Assembly (NCBI GenBank): GCA_910579975.1
Contig: CAJTWU010000047.1
Coordinates: 1 to 5,158, forward strand
Length of the DNA: 5,158 nucleotides
DNA from: an uncultured Vampirovibrio sp.
Lineage (GTDB): Bacteria; Cyanobacteriota; Vampirovibrionia; Gastranaerophilales; Gastranaerophilaceae
Direction: 5' to 3'
Part shown: positions 1-5,158 of the stretch, one piece after another
Layout of the letters: the number at the start of each line of letters is the position of its first letter
Position numbering within the stretch: the stretch's first letter is position 1
Notes under the pieces: generated by a model
What the model saw: only the letters and a program-made list of their open reading frames with translations
Told to the model about the DNA's origin: nothing
The model's database searches: none
Program-made: the position numbers and the translations under genes

Positions 1-2
1 CG

Positions 3-38
3 CTTCAAAATTTATTGTCAACATCTATTTTTTTGAAG
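3..38. repeat. Inverted repeat around a second -35-like box
   Basis: CTTCAAAA (3-10) and TTTTGAAG (31-38) form a perfect 8-bp inverted repeat separated by 20 bases. The minus strand between them contains TTGACA (21-16), a consensus -35 hexamer. Its -10 box would fall just outside the window and cannot be checked. The repeat could be an RNA hairpin in the leader or an operator straddling a second promoter. An AT-rich 8-mer pair could also be chance. Confidence 0.3.
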
Positions 39-62
39 TTTTACATTTCGTTACAATATTCA

Positions 63-174
63 GAGTTTAATGTGCTATATCATTTCGGCTTTACGGTGGT
101 GTCCTTCTGATAACTCAGCTACCGTTGGCACCTAGTGTAAATCATTTTCTTTGTTCACCTCTTGAAGCGAACTC
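63..174 (-). ncRNA. Candidate structured 5' leader or small RNA
   Basis: The RNA predicted from the promoter starts near 174 and contains four pairings. The first is a 5' hairpin GTTCGC/GTGAAC (172-167 with 158-153, one G-U pair, extendable over a CAAG tetraloop). The second is GGTGCC/GACACC (132-127 with 103-98, one wobble). The third is ACGGT/ACCGT (125-121 with 97-93). The fourth is a small perfect hairpin CTGA-GTTA-TCAG (118-107). GAGTT at the 5' end (174-170) can also pair with AACTC (67-63) and close the whole unit. The GC-richer core stands out from its AT-rich surroundings. I compared it mentally with common riboswitches, tmRNA, SRP RNA, 6S RNA and self-cleaving ribozymes and found no convincing match. 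It could be a regulatory leader of the next gene or a free small RNA. Confidence 0.4.
119..145 (-). CDS. Possible 8-codon leader peptide (MIYTRCQR)
   Basis: ATG at 145-143 is followed by seven codons and TAG (121-119). A GAGGTG sequence (161-156), a possible Shine-Dalgarno site, lies 10 bases upstream, within the 3' arm of the 5' hairpin. The stop codon falls just after the ACGGT arm of one of the two competing helices, so a ribosome translating it would cover both 5' arms. That is the geometry of a translation-coupled attenuator, but the ORF is short enough to be chance and the spacing is on the long side. Confidence 0.15.
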   Translation of the reverse strand: MIYTRCQR

Positions 175-178
175 ATTC

Positions 179-207
179 ATTATAAAACACTAAATTTTTA
201 ATTGCAA
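179..207 (-). promoter_or_regulatory. Strong sigma70-type promoter reading toward the window start
   Basis: The minus strand has TTGCAA (207-202), exactly 17 bp, then a consensus TATAAT (184-179). A purine start at about G174-G172 would be expected. It lies about 50 bp after the stop of the giant gene and would drive whatever lies at and beyond position 1. It is one of the best-matched promoters one could expect in random AT-rich DNA, because both hexamers and the spacer are right. Transcription start is inferred. Confidence 0.65.
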
Positions 208-217
208 GTGTTTTTTT
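184..217 (+). terminator. Weak intrinsic terminator-like inverted repeat, plus strand
   Basis: A perfect 8-bp inverted repeat, AAAACACT (184-191) and AGTGTTTT (207-214), has a 15-base AT-rich loop. On the plus strand it is followed by a run of seven T (211-217) and, after ATA, eight more (221-228). Read on the minus strand it could equally end the giant gene's message, but only four T follow, so that direction is weaker. The stem is AT-rich and no plus-strand gene is visible upstream of it. It also overlaps the promoter. Confidence 0.3.
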
Positions 218-228
218 ATATTTTTTTT
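211..228 (-). promoter_or_regulatory. UP-element-like A-tracts
   Basis: Immediately upstream of the -35 box the minus strand has A8, then TAT, then A7 (228-211), about one helical turn apart. Phased A-tracts at this place are the usual binding site for RNA polymerase alpha C-terminal domains and raise promoter strength. In AT-rich DNA such tracts also arise by chance, and the same bases form the T-tract of a possible plus-strand terminator. Confidence 0.4.
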
Positions 229-255
229 AAAACAGCCATTTTACTGATTTACAGA

Positions 256-3200
256 CTAATCTCCAAACACAACAAATGGCAAATCTCTATCAAGAGCATG
301 TTCAACAAGAAAATTAAATTTTGCATTTTCCTTTACAAAAGATAGTGCATTACCGGCTTCTCCCACTGAAGGATATGCAAAAACACCCATAACTTCCGGG
401 TTAGTCAAATACATCTCGTTGTATTCTCTTTCACCGGTCCGAACACGTGAGTTTATCGTTGCAAATGCTTGTATTATTTTTTCTTTCATCTCTGCTGGTT
501 CTATCTCTAACATAGATTTATTTTCATTTGCTTTTACAAAAGCAACATACTCATCGTCACTCATGCCTGTAACTTTTTTTATTAAATTTGAAACATATAA
601 TCTATCCGATTCACGCTCTGCACCAAATAGATATCTGTGCTTAAACTCACTTAAGAATTTTCCGCAACCAGATCCGCTATCAGTTTGACCGCCGCCATGA
701 ATATATTTAGTATTAACATCAAGTAACACACCTTGTGTTCTAAAAAATCTAAATTTACTTTCAGGGCGCTCTGCATAACTCACTGATAATAAAACATCTG
801 AATCAATCAAACCAAAAGCATCAAATTTTGCAAGCTGGTTAACGTAATCCAGACCATGAACAAAGAATTTTATATTACCTGTTTCAATTCCAAGCTCTTC
901 AACCTTTGTACCTACAGATGTTGTACCAGAAGGGAAACCAAGAGCTTGCCAATCCTCAACTTCATTGTACTTAACAACAATTAAACCGTTTTCATCTTTA
1001 TAAACACCTTTGATATTGGTTGAACCATCGGGGTTAACTCTTGTAACAGACTTTGAAATCGTACTTGCTTTTGGAAATTTTGTTACAGGTAATAACGGTT
1101 GTGATATTTTCAAATCATTAATATAATTTTTTATTCTTTTTGCATAAATATCAGCTACATTACCATGGCTTATAGGAACTCCGCTCTCATTAAACACACG
1201 GTTTTCACCAACAAAACGCGCTCTGTTCTTCCCAATAGTAGTGTCATGGAAAGTATCATCAAGTTTTACGGCTCTTAAATCAGCATGTGTAAACGTCATC
1301 GCCATATCAAACAAATTATCCTGACGTAAATCATAAGCAACTGATTGCAATCTTTTAGTTAGTTCTGTTTCATTTTTAGCCGTGTTGACAAAACCGAGCC
1401 ATTCATGATTACGCATTAATGTATATAATTTTATTTCTTCATCCTTTGTAAGATTAAATTTTTTAGCAATAAAGAATGCATCAAAACTACCTTCTGTTGC
1501 ATGCGTTTTATCAGAAATTCCTTCGATTTTAGTAATATCATGCAATAAAGCAGATAACAACATGACTTTTTTATCAGACTCGTTCAGAGCTTTGAAATTA
1601 GAGTCTTGAGAAATTTTTTGCAGAACTTTTAAAGAATGTTCCAAAACAGTAAAGTCATGGGCACCATGTTGTTTTTTACCAATTTGCGCATGTAATTCTG
1701 GAAGCACATCAACAATATCATTTAATAATTTTTCAATACCGGGATTATTACATCTTATATGGTTTTGTTCAGAAAATCTTACAACATCCGACCTTATAGA
1801 CTCCACCACCGCTTTTGTATTAGGATCATTGATTTCTGCAAGTTTTTTCCCGTTATTAAGATTTACAGGGTAGCCTATAATTGAAAATCCTGTTTCATTA
1901 GATTTATTGCGTTTTAATTCAAAGCCAAAATAATCATATACTTTTTGTCTTTCGGCGGAGGATAGATGTTTAACTTTATCTAAAATAGTTTTAATAAACT
2001 TTTCTCTATGAAATTCTTGAGTAACATGAAGGTTTGCAAAATCCTCATCTGATATTTTTGCAAGAACATCTGAGAGTCCGCTCAATGTATGGTTGAAAGC
2101 ACTAACTTTTTTGGGAGACAATGTATTAGTTTCAACACCCATAGAACGAACTAGTGCCGGTAATAATGAGCAATATGACTCCTTGTCGGTAGGAATAAGC
2201 GGGAACATTTCTTTCATTTGAGTATTAATATTGAACAATCCGTCATTACATGCAACTAAAGAACGCAGTAATTCTTTTTTACCTGCCACTGGGATTTCGT
2301 TGATGCTATGTCTGCCGTAAATATTTACCATCTGACACGCAATTCTTAGTTCAGAGTCCGTTAAATTATTTACAACATCTTTACCTGCAGCATTATTTAA
2401 TTTTCGCAGTTGTCCATAGTTAATTTCTTTTAAATTTGAAACTAAAAAAGAAATTTGTCCGGGATCTAGTTCTAAATATTTAAACTCCTTGCATAATTTT
2501 TCTGCATAAGCAGCCGTTTCTTCATCAACTATTGAACGAAGAATTTCAGTTTTTTGTAACGAGGTAAATGATACATCATCAGCAATGATTTCAGCAATCT
2601 TTATATTATGTACATTTACATTACGCAATATTGCTATTTGTGTATCAATAAATACATTCTTATCAATATTTGGTTTCAAATGTTGGTATTGAGTAAAGAT
2701 TATTTCCGCATATTCAGCAGTTTCTTTGCTTACTATACCAGATAAAAATTCTATTTTTTGTATATTAGTAAATGCAGCATTATCTACAATTCTTGCAACT
2801 AAATCTTTATTAAAGAAATTAATGCAAGACAAGATCCGAGTATGCACATCTAGAAATTCTGACTTATCAACATTTGACTTTAAACTATTATAATCGTTAT
2901 AGAATTTTTCTGCCCAAATAGCTTTATTTTCACTTGTAATATTCTTAATCATTGCAAGTTTTTGTTTATTTAAAAGTTCAGCATTGTTGATAATTTCTCT
3001 TGTCAAATTCCCATTATTAAAAGAATTAATAACTCTCAAAATTTCAACACGATCATCTCTAGGTATACTCTTATTCAAACATATCTGTTCTGCAACCGGA
3101 ACAGCTGTAATAGGTGTATAATATAGTACATCAGAAATTTCTTCATTATTAAACTCTGAATTTCGATATAGCCTATATGTAAGTTCAACAGTTTCTTCTT

Positions 3201-5154
3201 CAACATGATTCAAAATTGATTGAATATGATTTCTAGGAAAATCTTTATCCTCACAAAGCATTTTAGCTAAACGCAGATTATAAGGACGGAGCTGCTGTAA
3301 TATCTCCATGCAAACTTTATCAGATAAACCTAGTTCACCGCGTCTGTTAATTATATCCAGCATCAAGTCCTTTGTTTCAGGCTTAAAGAAATCTGAAATC
3401 ACTTTTACTGAACCATCAATATTATTATTTCTCCAATAAACAGAAGGAATATCATTTAATGACAATGCCTCTTTTTCAATTAAACTTCTTATGAAGCCAT
3501 CAGACTCTCTTTGTTCAGTAAAAAGTATTCGAAGTAAGAAACCGTCATCAATTTCTTCAAAATCGGCTGAATTTTTTCTAATATCATTTACTATAACATT
3601 TAATTTTTCTTGTATTTGTTTTGCACTAAAATTATTACATTCATTATCTGTAAAGTAACGAACATGAGTATCACCATCTAATCCATATTTTTTTAATAAT
3701 CCATAGATTTCAACACAGTCTGTTTTTTGGGAATTACAAATAAATACTCTATCAGAAACACTAAACTCGTCTTTTGAAACCATTTGTGAGATTTTTTGCA
3801 GTCTGGATACTAATTCTTTAAAATTCAATTTCTTCGGGGTCCAACTATAGCGAGAAGTGATAAAATCACGTAAAACTGAGTTTTCTCCAGAACCAGAAAA
3901 TTCTGCCATGCAATGAATGAATTTAACAGCATTATCATAATCACTGTTTTTAATAATATAATCCTCGATAATATTTGCCTGAGGCCAACATTCAACATCA
4001 TCAAAAGCTTTTATAAGTTTAAACACACCGTCAAAATCGTTTACACCCTGTTCTTGCAATGCTTTTACAAAATTTGCAGGATGAGACAATATACCAGGCA
4101 ATCTTTGTGTCTGAAAATCAGCAACAAGGTTATAAATTTCTGTATATAATTTATGATTTTCAGTTAAACCACTATAGGACATTAGATTCAGAATTTGATA
4201 CCCAAATCGTTCTTTACACTTATCAGAACAGCTATCCATAAAGTGTTTAGCAATAACAGTGTCTTTTTGATTTAAGATTTTTTCTATCACTTCTAGAGGC
4301 GTAGCTTTGTACCAGCTGAAATCCAGACCGGCTTTTTCACAACCTTCTACAATATCTGCTAATTTTACAGCATAAGTAACTATATCATCACTATAATCAA
4401 GTGTGATACCAAGCTTTCTTGCTTTATTTACATTATTTTCAAATGCATTCAGGAATTCGGATGTAACTATAGACGGATCTGATATATGAGAACAGCTGTA
4501 TGCGCTAAAGCTCCCCTCTCTTATAATATTATCCATTTTATATTGAACCATAAGTCGTTCCGGAGACATCAATTCTAAATCTTCTAAATTTCTCCAGCGC
4601 AACGAGTCAAATATTTCAGCAAAAGAACCACCTACAAGATTATAAATTTCACTTGCTTTGGATAACTGCAAATTAAATTTTTCATCATTTCTGCTCTCAT
4701 TCAGCAAACTTAATAAAACATCTAAAGGGTCTTTGTCATTTTTACAAAAATATGCCTTAATAATTTCCAAGTTTTCAGCATTCAAATATTTAATAAGCAT
4801 AGCATCATCCGACTGAGAGATATCTTTAAATGAAGCTAAAAACTTATCTGGCGGCATTTTATCTAATTCAAAATCTCCCGGCCTAAGTTTTCTCAAAGCA
4901 TCAAATACCATAACAATGCTATTAAAATCTTTTACTTCATTTCTTGTAGCTAAAATTGCTCCATCAGAACAGCCAAAATCTCTTAGAATAGCATTAGCTT
5001 CTGCATCAGATATTGTTTCTTTTACAGTCAATATATCAGATAGGCTGTTAATTTTTTCAGGAAGCGAAGGAACTGGTCTTTCTGTAGTATTTGGTATTAC
5101 CTTATCAGAATTTTTACCAAACATTTTTCCAGCTAATTTGCCGGACATCTTCAT
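256..5154 (-). CDS. Giant helical-repeat protein with HD phosphohydrolase domain and unrecognised C-terminal domain
   Basis: The frame is open for 1632 codons and ends at TAG (258-256). From N to C it shows a short basic, Gly/Lys-rich and then Pro-containing tail (1-35), a long helical region (about 36-910), a linker (910-1070), a small mixed module (1070-1160), an HD domain (about 1160-1300) and an unrecognised C-terminal module (about 1350-1632). The HD ligands suggest metal-dependent hydrolysis of a phosphoester, possibly a nucleotide; the substrate is unknown. Helical repeats usually bind protein partners, so a scaffold-plus-enzyme role is inferred. No signal peptide or membrane helix is apparent, which points to the cytoplasm. 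ATG codons occur at residues 1, 3 and 11. Only four bases precede the first, with no visible ribosome site, and the frame continues open to the edge, so the real start may lie upstream. No co-oriented partner is visible. The coding region is certain; the function is not. Confidence 0.93.
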   Translation of the reverse strand: MKMSGKLAGKMFGKNSDKVIPNTTERPVPSLPEKINSLSDILTVKETISDAEANAILRDFGCSDGAILATRNEVKDFNSIVMVFDALRKLRPGDFELDKMPPDKFLASFKDISQSDDAMLIKYLNAENLEIIKAYFCKNDKDPLDVLLSLLNESRNDEKFNLQLSKASEIYNLVGGSFAEIFDSLRWRNLEDLELMSPERLMVQYKMDNIIREGSFSAYSCSHISDPSIVTSEFLNAFENNVNKARKLGITLDYSDDIVTYAVKLADIVEGCEKAGLDFSWYKATPLEVIEKILNQKDTVIAKHFMDSCSDKCKERFGYQILNLMSYSGLTENHKLYTEIYNLVADFQTQRLPGILSHPANFVKALQEQGVNDFDGVFKLIKAFDDVECWPQANIIEDYIIKNSDYDNAVKFIHCMAEFSGSGENSVLRDFITSRYSWTPKKLNFKELVSRLQKISQMVSKDEFSVSDRVFICNSQKTDCVEIYGLLKKYGLDGDTHVRYFTDNECNNFSAKQIQEKLNVIVNDIRKNSADFEEIDDGFLLRILFTEQRESDGFIRSLIEKEALSLNDIPSVYWRNNNIDGSVKVISDFFKPETKDLMLDIINRRGELGLSDKVCMEILQQLRPYNLRLAKMLCEDKDFPRNHIQSILNHVEEETVELTYRLYRNSEFNNEEISDVLYYTPITAVPVAEQICLNKSIPRDDRVEILRVINSFNNGNLTREIINNAELLNKQKLAMIKNITSENKAIWAEKFYNDYNSLKSNVDKSEFLDVHTRILSCINFFNKDLVARIVDNAAFTNIQKIEFLSGIVSKETAEYAEIIFTQYQHLKPNIDKNVFIDTQIAILRNVNVHNIKIAEIIADDVSFTSLQKTEILRSIVDEETAAYAEKLCKEFKYLELDPGQISFLVSNLKEINYGQLRKLNNAAGKDVVNNLTDSELRIACQMVNIYGRHSINEIPVAGKKELLRSLVACNDGLFNINTQMKEMFPLIPTDKESYCSLLPALVRSMGVETNTLSPKKVSAFNHTLSGLSDVLAKISDEDFANLHVTQEFHREKFIKTILDKVKHLSSAERQKVYDYFGFELKRNKSNETGFSIIGYPVNLNNGKKLAEINDPNTKAVVESIRSDVVRFSEQNHIRCNNPGIEKLLNDIVDVLPELHAQIGKKQHGAHDFTVLEHSLKVLQKISQDSNFKALNESDKKVMLLSALLHDITKIEGISDKTHATEGSFDAFFIAKKFNLTKDEEIKLYTLMRNHEWLGFVNTAKNETELTKRLQSVAYDLRQDNLFDMAMTFTHADLRAVKLDDTFHDTTIGKNRARFVGENRVFNESGVPISHGNVADIYAKRIKNYINDLKISQPLLPVTKFPKASTISKSVTRVNPDGSTNIKGVYKDENGLIVVKYNEVEDWQALGFPSGTTSVGTKVEELGIETGNIKFFVHGLDYVNQLAKFDAFGLIDSDVLLSVSYAERPESKFRFFRTQGVLLDVNTKYIHGGGQTDSGSGCGKFLSEFKHRYLFGAERESDRLYVSNLIKKVTGMSDDEYVAFVKANENKSMLEIEPAEMKEKIIQAFATINSRVRTGEREYNEMYLTNPEVMGVFAYPSVGEAGNALSFVKENAKFNFLVEHALDRDLPFVVFGD
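259..1107 (-). other. Unrecognised C-terminal domain with HGGG, DSGSGCGK and REYNE motifs (residues about 1350-1632)
   Basis: After the HD domain and a short Pro-containing linker (SQPLLPVTKFPKAST), the protein becomes a mixed alpha/beta module. It contains VNPDGSTNIKGVY (around 1370), YNEVEDW, a beta-like stretch around H1433 (FFVHGLDY), SVSYAERPESKFRFFR, IHGGGQTD (H1486, G1487-1489), DSGSGCGK (1492-1499, C1497), a helical part with GMSDDEYVAF, and REYNEMY (1576-1582) followed by GVFAYP. Clusters of Gly, His, Cys, Asp and Glu in short conserved-looking motifs are typical of an enzyme active site, but I cannot assign a reaction. A transferase, hydrolase or protease-like activity would all be guesses. 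It ends the protein at PFVVFGD. Confidence 0.5.
1255..1677 (-). other. HD-superfamily metal-dependent phosphohydrolase domain (residues about 1160-1300)
   Basis: The visible signature is H1173 (in LEHSLKVL), H1205-D1206 (in LLHDITK), H1218 (in THATEGS), H1250 (in RNHEW) and D1292 (in THADLRA). This H...HD...H...H...D order and spacing fits the HD superfamily, whose members hydrolyse phosphate esters of nucleotides or nucleic acids at a mono- or dinuclear metal site. The ALLHDI(T/G)K core and the late ADLRA motif recall the HD domains of GlnD-type and CCA-adding-type enzymes. No nucleotidyltransferase domain accompanies it here. H1166-D1167, just upstream, is a second HD dipeptide but lies in the wrong context for the core motif. 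All expected ligands are present, so the domain is probably active; its substrate cannot be read from the sequence. Confidence 0.85.
1675..1953 (-). other. Pre-HD module of the giant protein (about residues 1068-1160)
   Basis: Between the linker and the HD domain the helical pattern breaks. It is replaced by a segment with VYDYFGFE (from V1072), TGFSIIGYPVNLNNGKK (about 1084-1100) and then a helical stretch ending in VLPELHAQIGKKQHG just before the HD domain. The Gly/Pro/aromatic-rich composition suggests a small alpha/beta unit abutting the HD domain, perhaps part of its substrate pocket. I recognise no family, and the boundaries are approximate. Confidence 0.4.
2425..3327 (-). repeat. Helical-repeat solenoid, about nine units (residues about 610-910)
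   Basis: Aligning the translation by eye gives about nine successive units of roughly 29-35 residues. The loose pattern is a polar start, then I/L-L-x-x-I/V, then an N/E-rich turn, then A-E-x-I/L and an aromatic or Phe near the end. Each unit reads as two helices. Examples of unit cores are EILQQL, SILNHV, VEILRVI, AMIKNI, RILSCI, EFLSGI, AILRNV and EILRSI. Such alpha-hairpin arrays normally act as protein-binding scaffolds. The units are too divergent for me to assign to TPR, HEAT or another named class. Confidence 0.6.
2563..2970 (-). repeat. Two full tandem 68-residue repeats (residues 729-796 and 797-864), with a third degenerate copy following
   Basis: Residues 729-796 and 797-864 align without gaps over 68 positions, with 24 identities by my count (about 35%). 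Landmarks at the same place in each are xxQK at the start, A-E-x-x-x-x-x-Y near positions 20-27, L-K-x-N-x-D-K near 30-36 and a terminal F-T. A third copy begins at residue 865 (SLQK, Q867; then ETAAYAEKL) and degrades after about 40 residues. The register is exact: Q731, Q799 and Q867. Each 68-residue unit is two of the ~34-residue helical units, which indicates local duplication of a unit pair and then divergence. Confidence 0.75.
3325..5049 (-). other. N-terminal helical region of the giant protein (about residues 36-610)
   Basis: This part of the protein has amphipathic heptad-like spacing of Leu/Ile/Phe with short polar turns. It has few glycines or prolines and no hydrophobic stretch long enough to cross a membrane. 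I see no catalytic motif. The region around residues 435-560 is less regular and might be a separate small domain. An alpha-solenoid or several helical bundles is an inference from composition and pattern. I recognise no named family. Confidence 0.5.
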
Positions 5155-5158
5155 ACCG

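Noticed and set aside
1..24. Possible start of a downstream minus-strand gene (ATG at 24-22, open to the edge, MLTINFEA)
   Set aside because: Only eight codons are visible, there is no ribosome binding site, and it overlaps a -35-like box and an inverted repeat. It cannot be supported without more sequence.
93..132. HDV-like ribozyme (nested P1/P2/P3 order of helices)
   Set aside because: The order of the first helices is similar, but there is no P4 or J4/2 with the catalytic cytosine between the 3' arms of P1 and P2.
93..132. tRNA or T-box element, suggested by GGTAGCTGAG and, on the other strand, GGTGGT
   Set aside because: No T-arm GGTTCGAAT-type sequence, no cloverleaf, and no T-box UGGNACC sequence in a proper antiterminator.
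136..253. 9-bp inverted pair TGTAAATCA (136-144) and TGATTTACA (245-253)
   Set aside because: The copies are about 100 bases apart with no further symmetry. One overlaps the region just after the giant gene's stop, and a match of this length is plausible by chance in AT-rich sequence.
424..432. ExE motif of ADP-ribosyltransferases (E1575-R-E1577)
   Set aside because: The three-residue motif is easily random, and I could not find a convincing upstream Arg and STS motif in the right order.
658..684. P-loop (Walker A) in GSGCGKF at residues 1494-1500
   Set aside because: The spacing GxxxxGK[ST] is not met: position 1493 is Ser and the residue after Lys is Phe.
419..688. 89-codon plus-strand ORF
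   Set aside because: It is antisense to the well-supported C-terminal domain of the giant gene, with low-complexity hydrophobic translation and no family signal; a shadow.
3913..4241. Two overlapping plus-strand ORFs of 78 and 60 codons
   Set aside because: Both lie antisense within the giant gene in different frames, with Ile/Asn/Tyr-rich shadow-like translations.

Overview
The window is AT-rich and is almost entirely filled by one very long minus-strand gene (256-5154, at least 1632 codons). A 255-bp intergenic stretch (1-255) lies downstream of it. The composition, the Lys/Asn/Ile-rich protein and the soluble helical-repeat architecture suit an AT-rich host-associated bacterium. A gut Vampirovibrionia/Gastranaerophilales-type genome is my best guess, from general impression only. 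No marker gene in the window confirms it.

The giant protein has four parts. The N-terminal ~900 residues are an alpha-helical solenoid whose later part (about residues 610-910) is built from degenerate ~30-35-residue helical units, including a block with an exact 68-residue period (Q731, Q799, Q867). A short alpha/beta-looking module follows (about 1070-1160). Next is a clear HD-superfamily metal-dependent phosphohydrolase domain with a complete-looking set of metal ligands (H1173, H1205-D1206, H1218, H1250, D1292). The last ~280 residues are a module I do not recognise, with conspicuous motifs (HGGG at 1486, DSGSGCGK at 1492-1499, REYNE at 1576-1580). No signal peptide or transmembrane segment is evident, so a cytoplasmic protein is most likely. 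The reading frame is open to the window edge, so the true start may lie outside.

The intergenic stretch is not empty. On the minus strand it holds a near-ideal sigma70-type promoter (TTGCAA, 17-bp spacer, TATAAT) preceded by phased A-tracts resembling an UP element. The predicted transcript is rich in hairpins and has two overlapping, apparently mutually exclusive helices, which suggests a regulatory leader or small RNA. It runs toward the window edge, where a second possible -35 box (TTGACA) sits inside another inverted repeat. The downstream gene or the RNA's 3' end is not visible. The promoter itself is embedded in an inverted repeat that, read on the plus strand, resembles a weak intrinsic terminator.

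Nothing here proves a new system. The best candidates for follow-up are the unrecognised C-terminal domain fused to the HD enzyme and the structured RNA behind the strong promoter.
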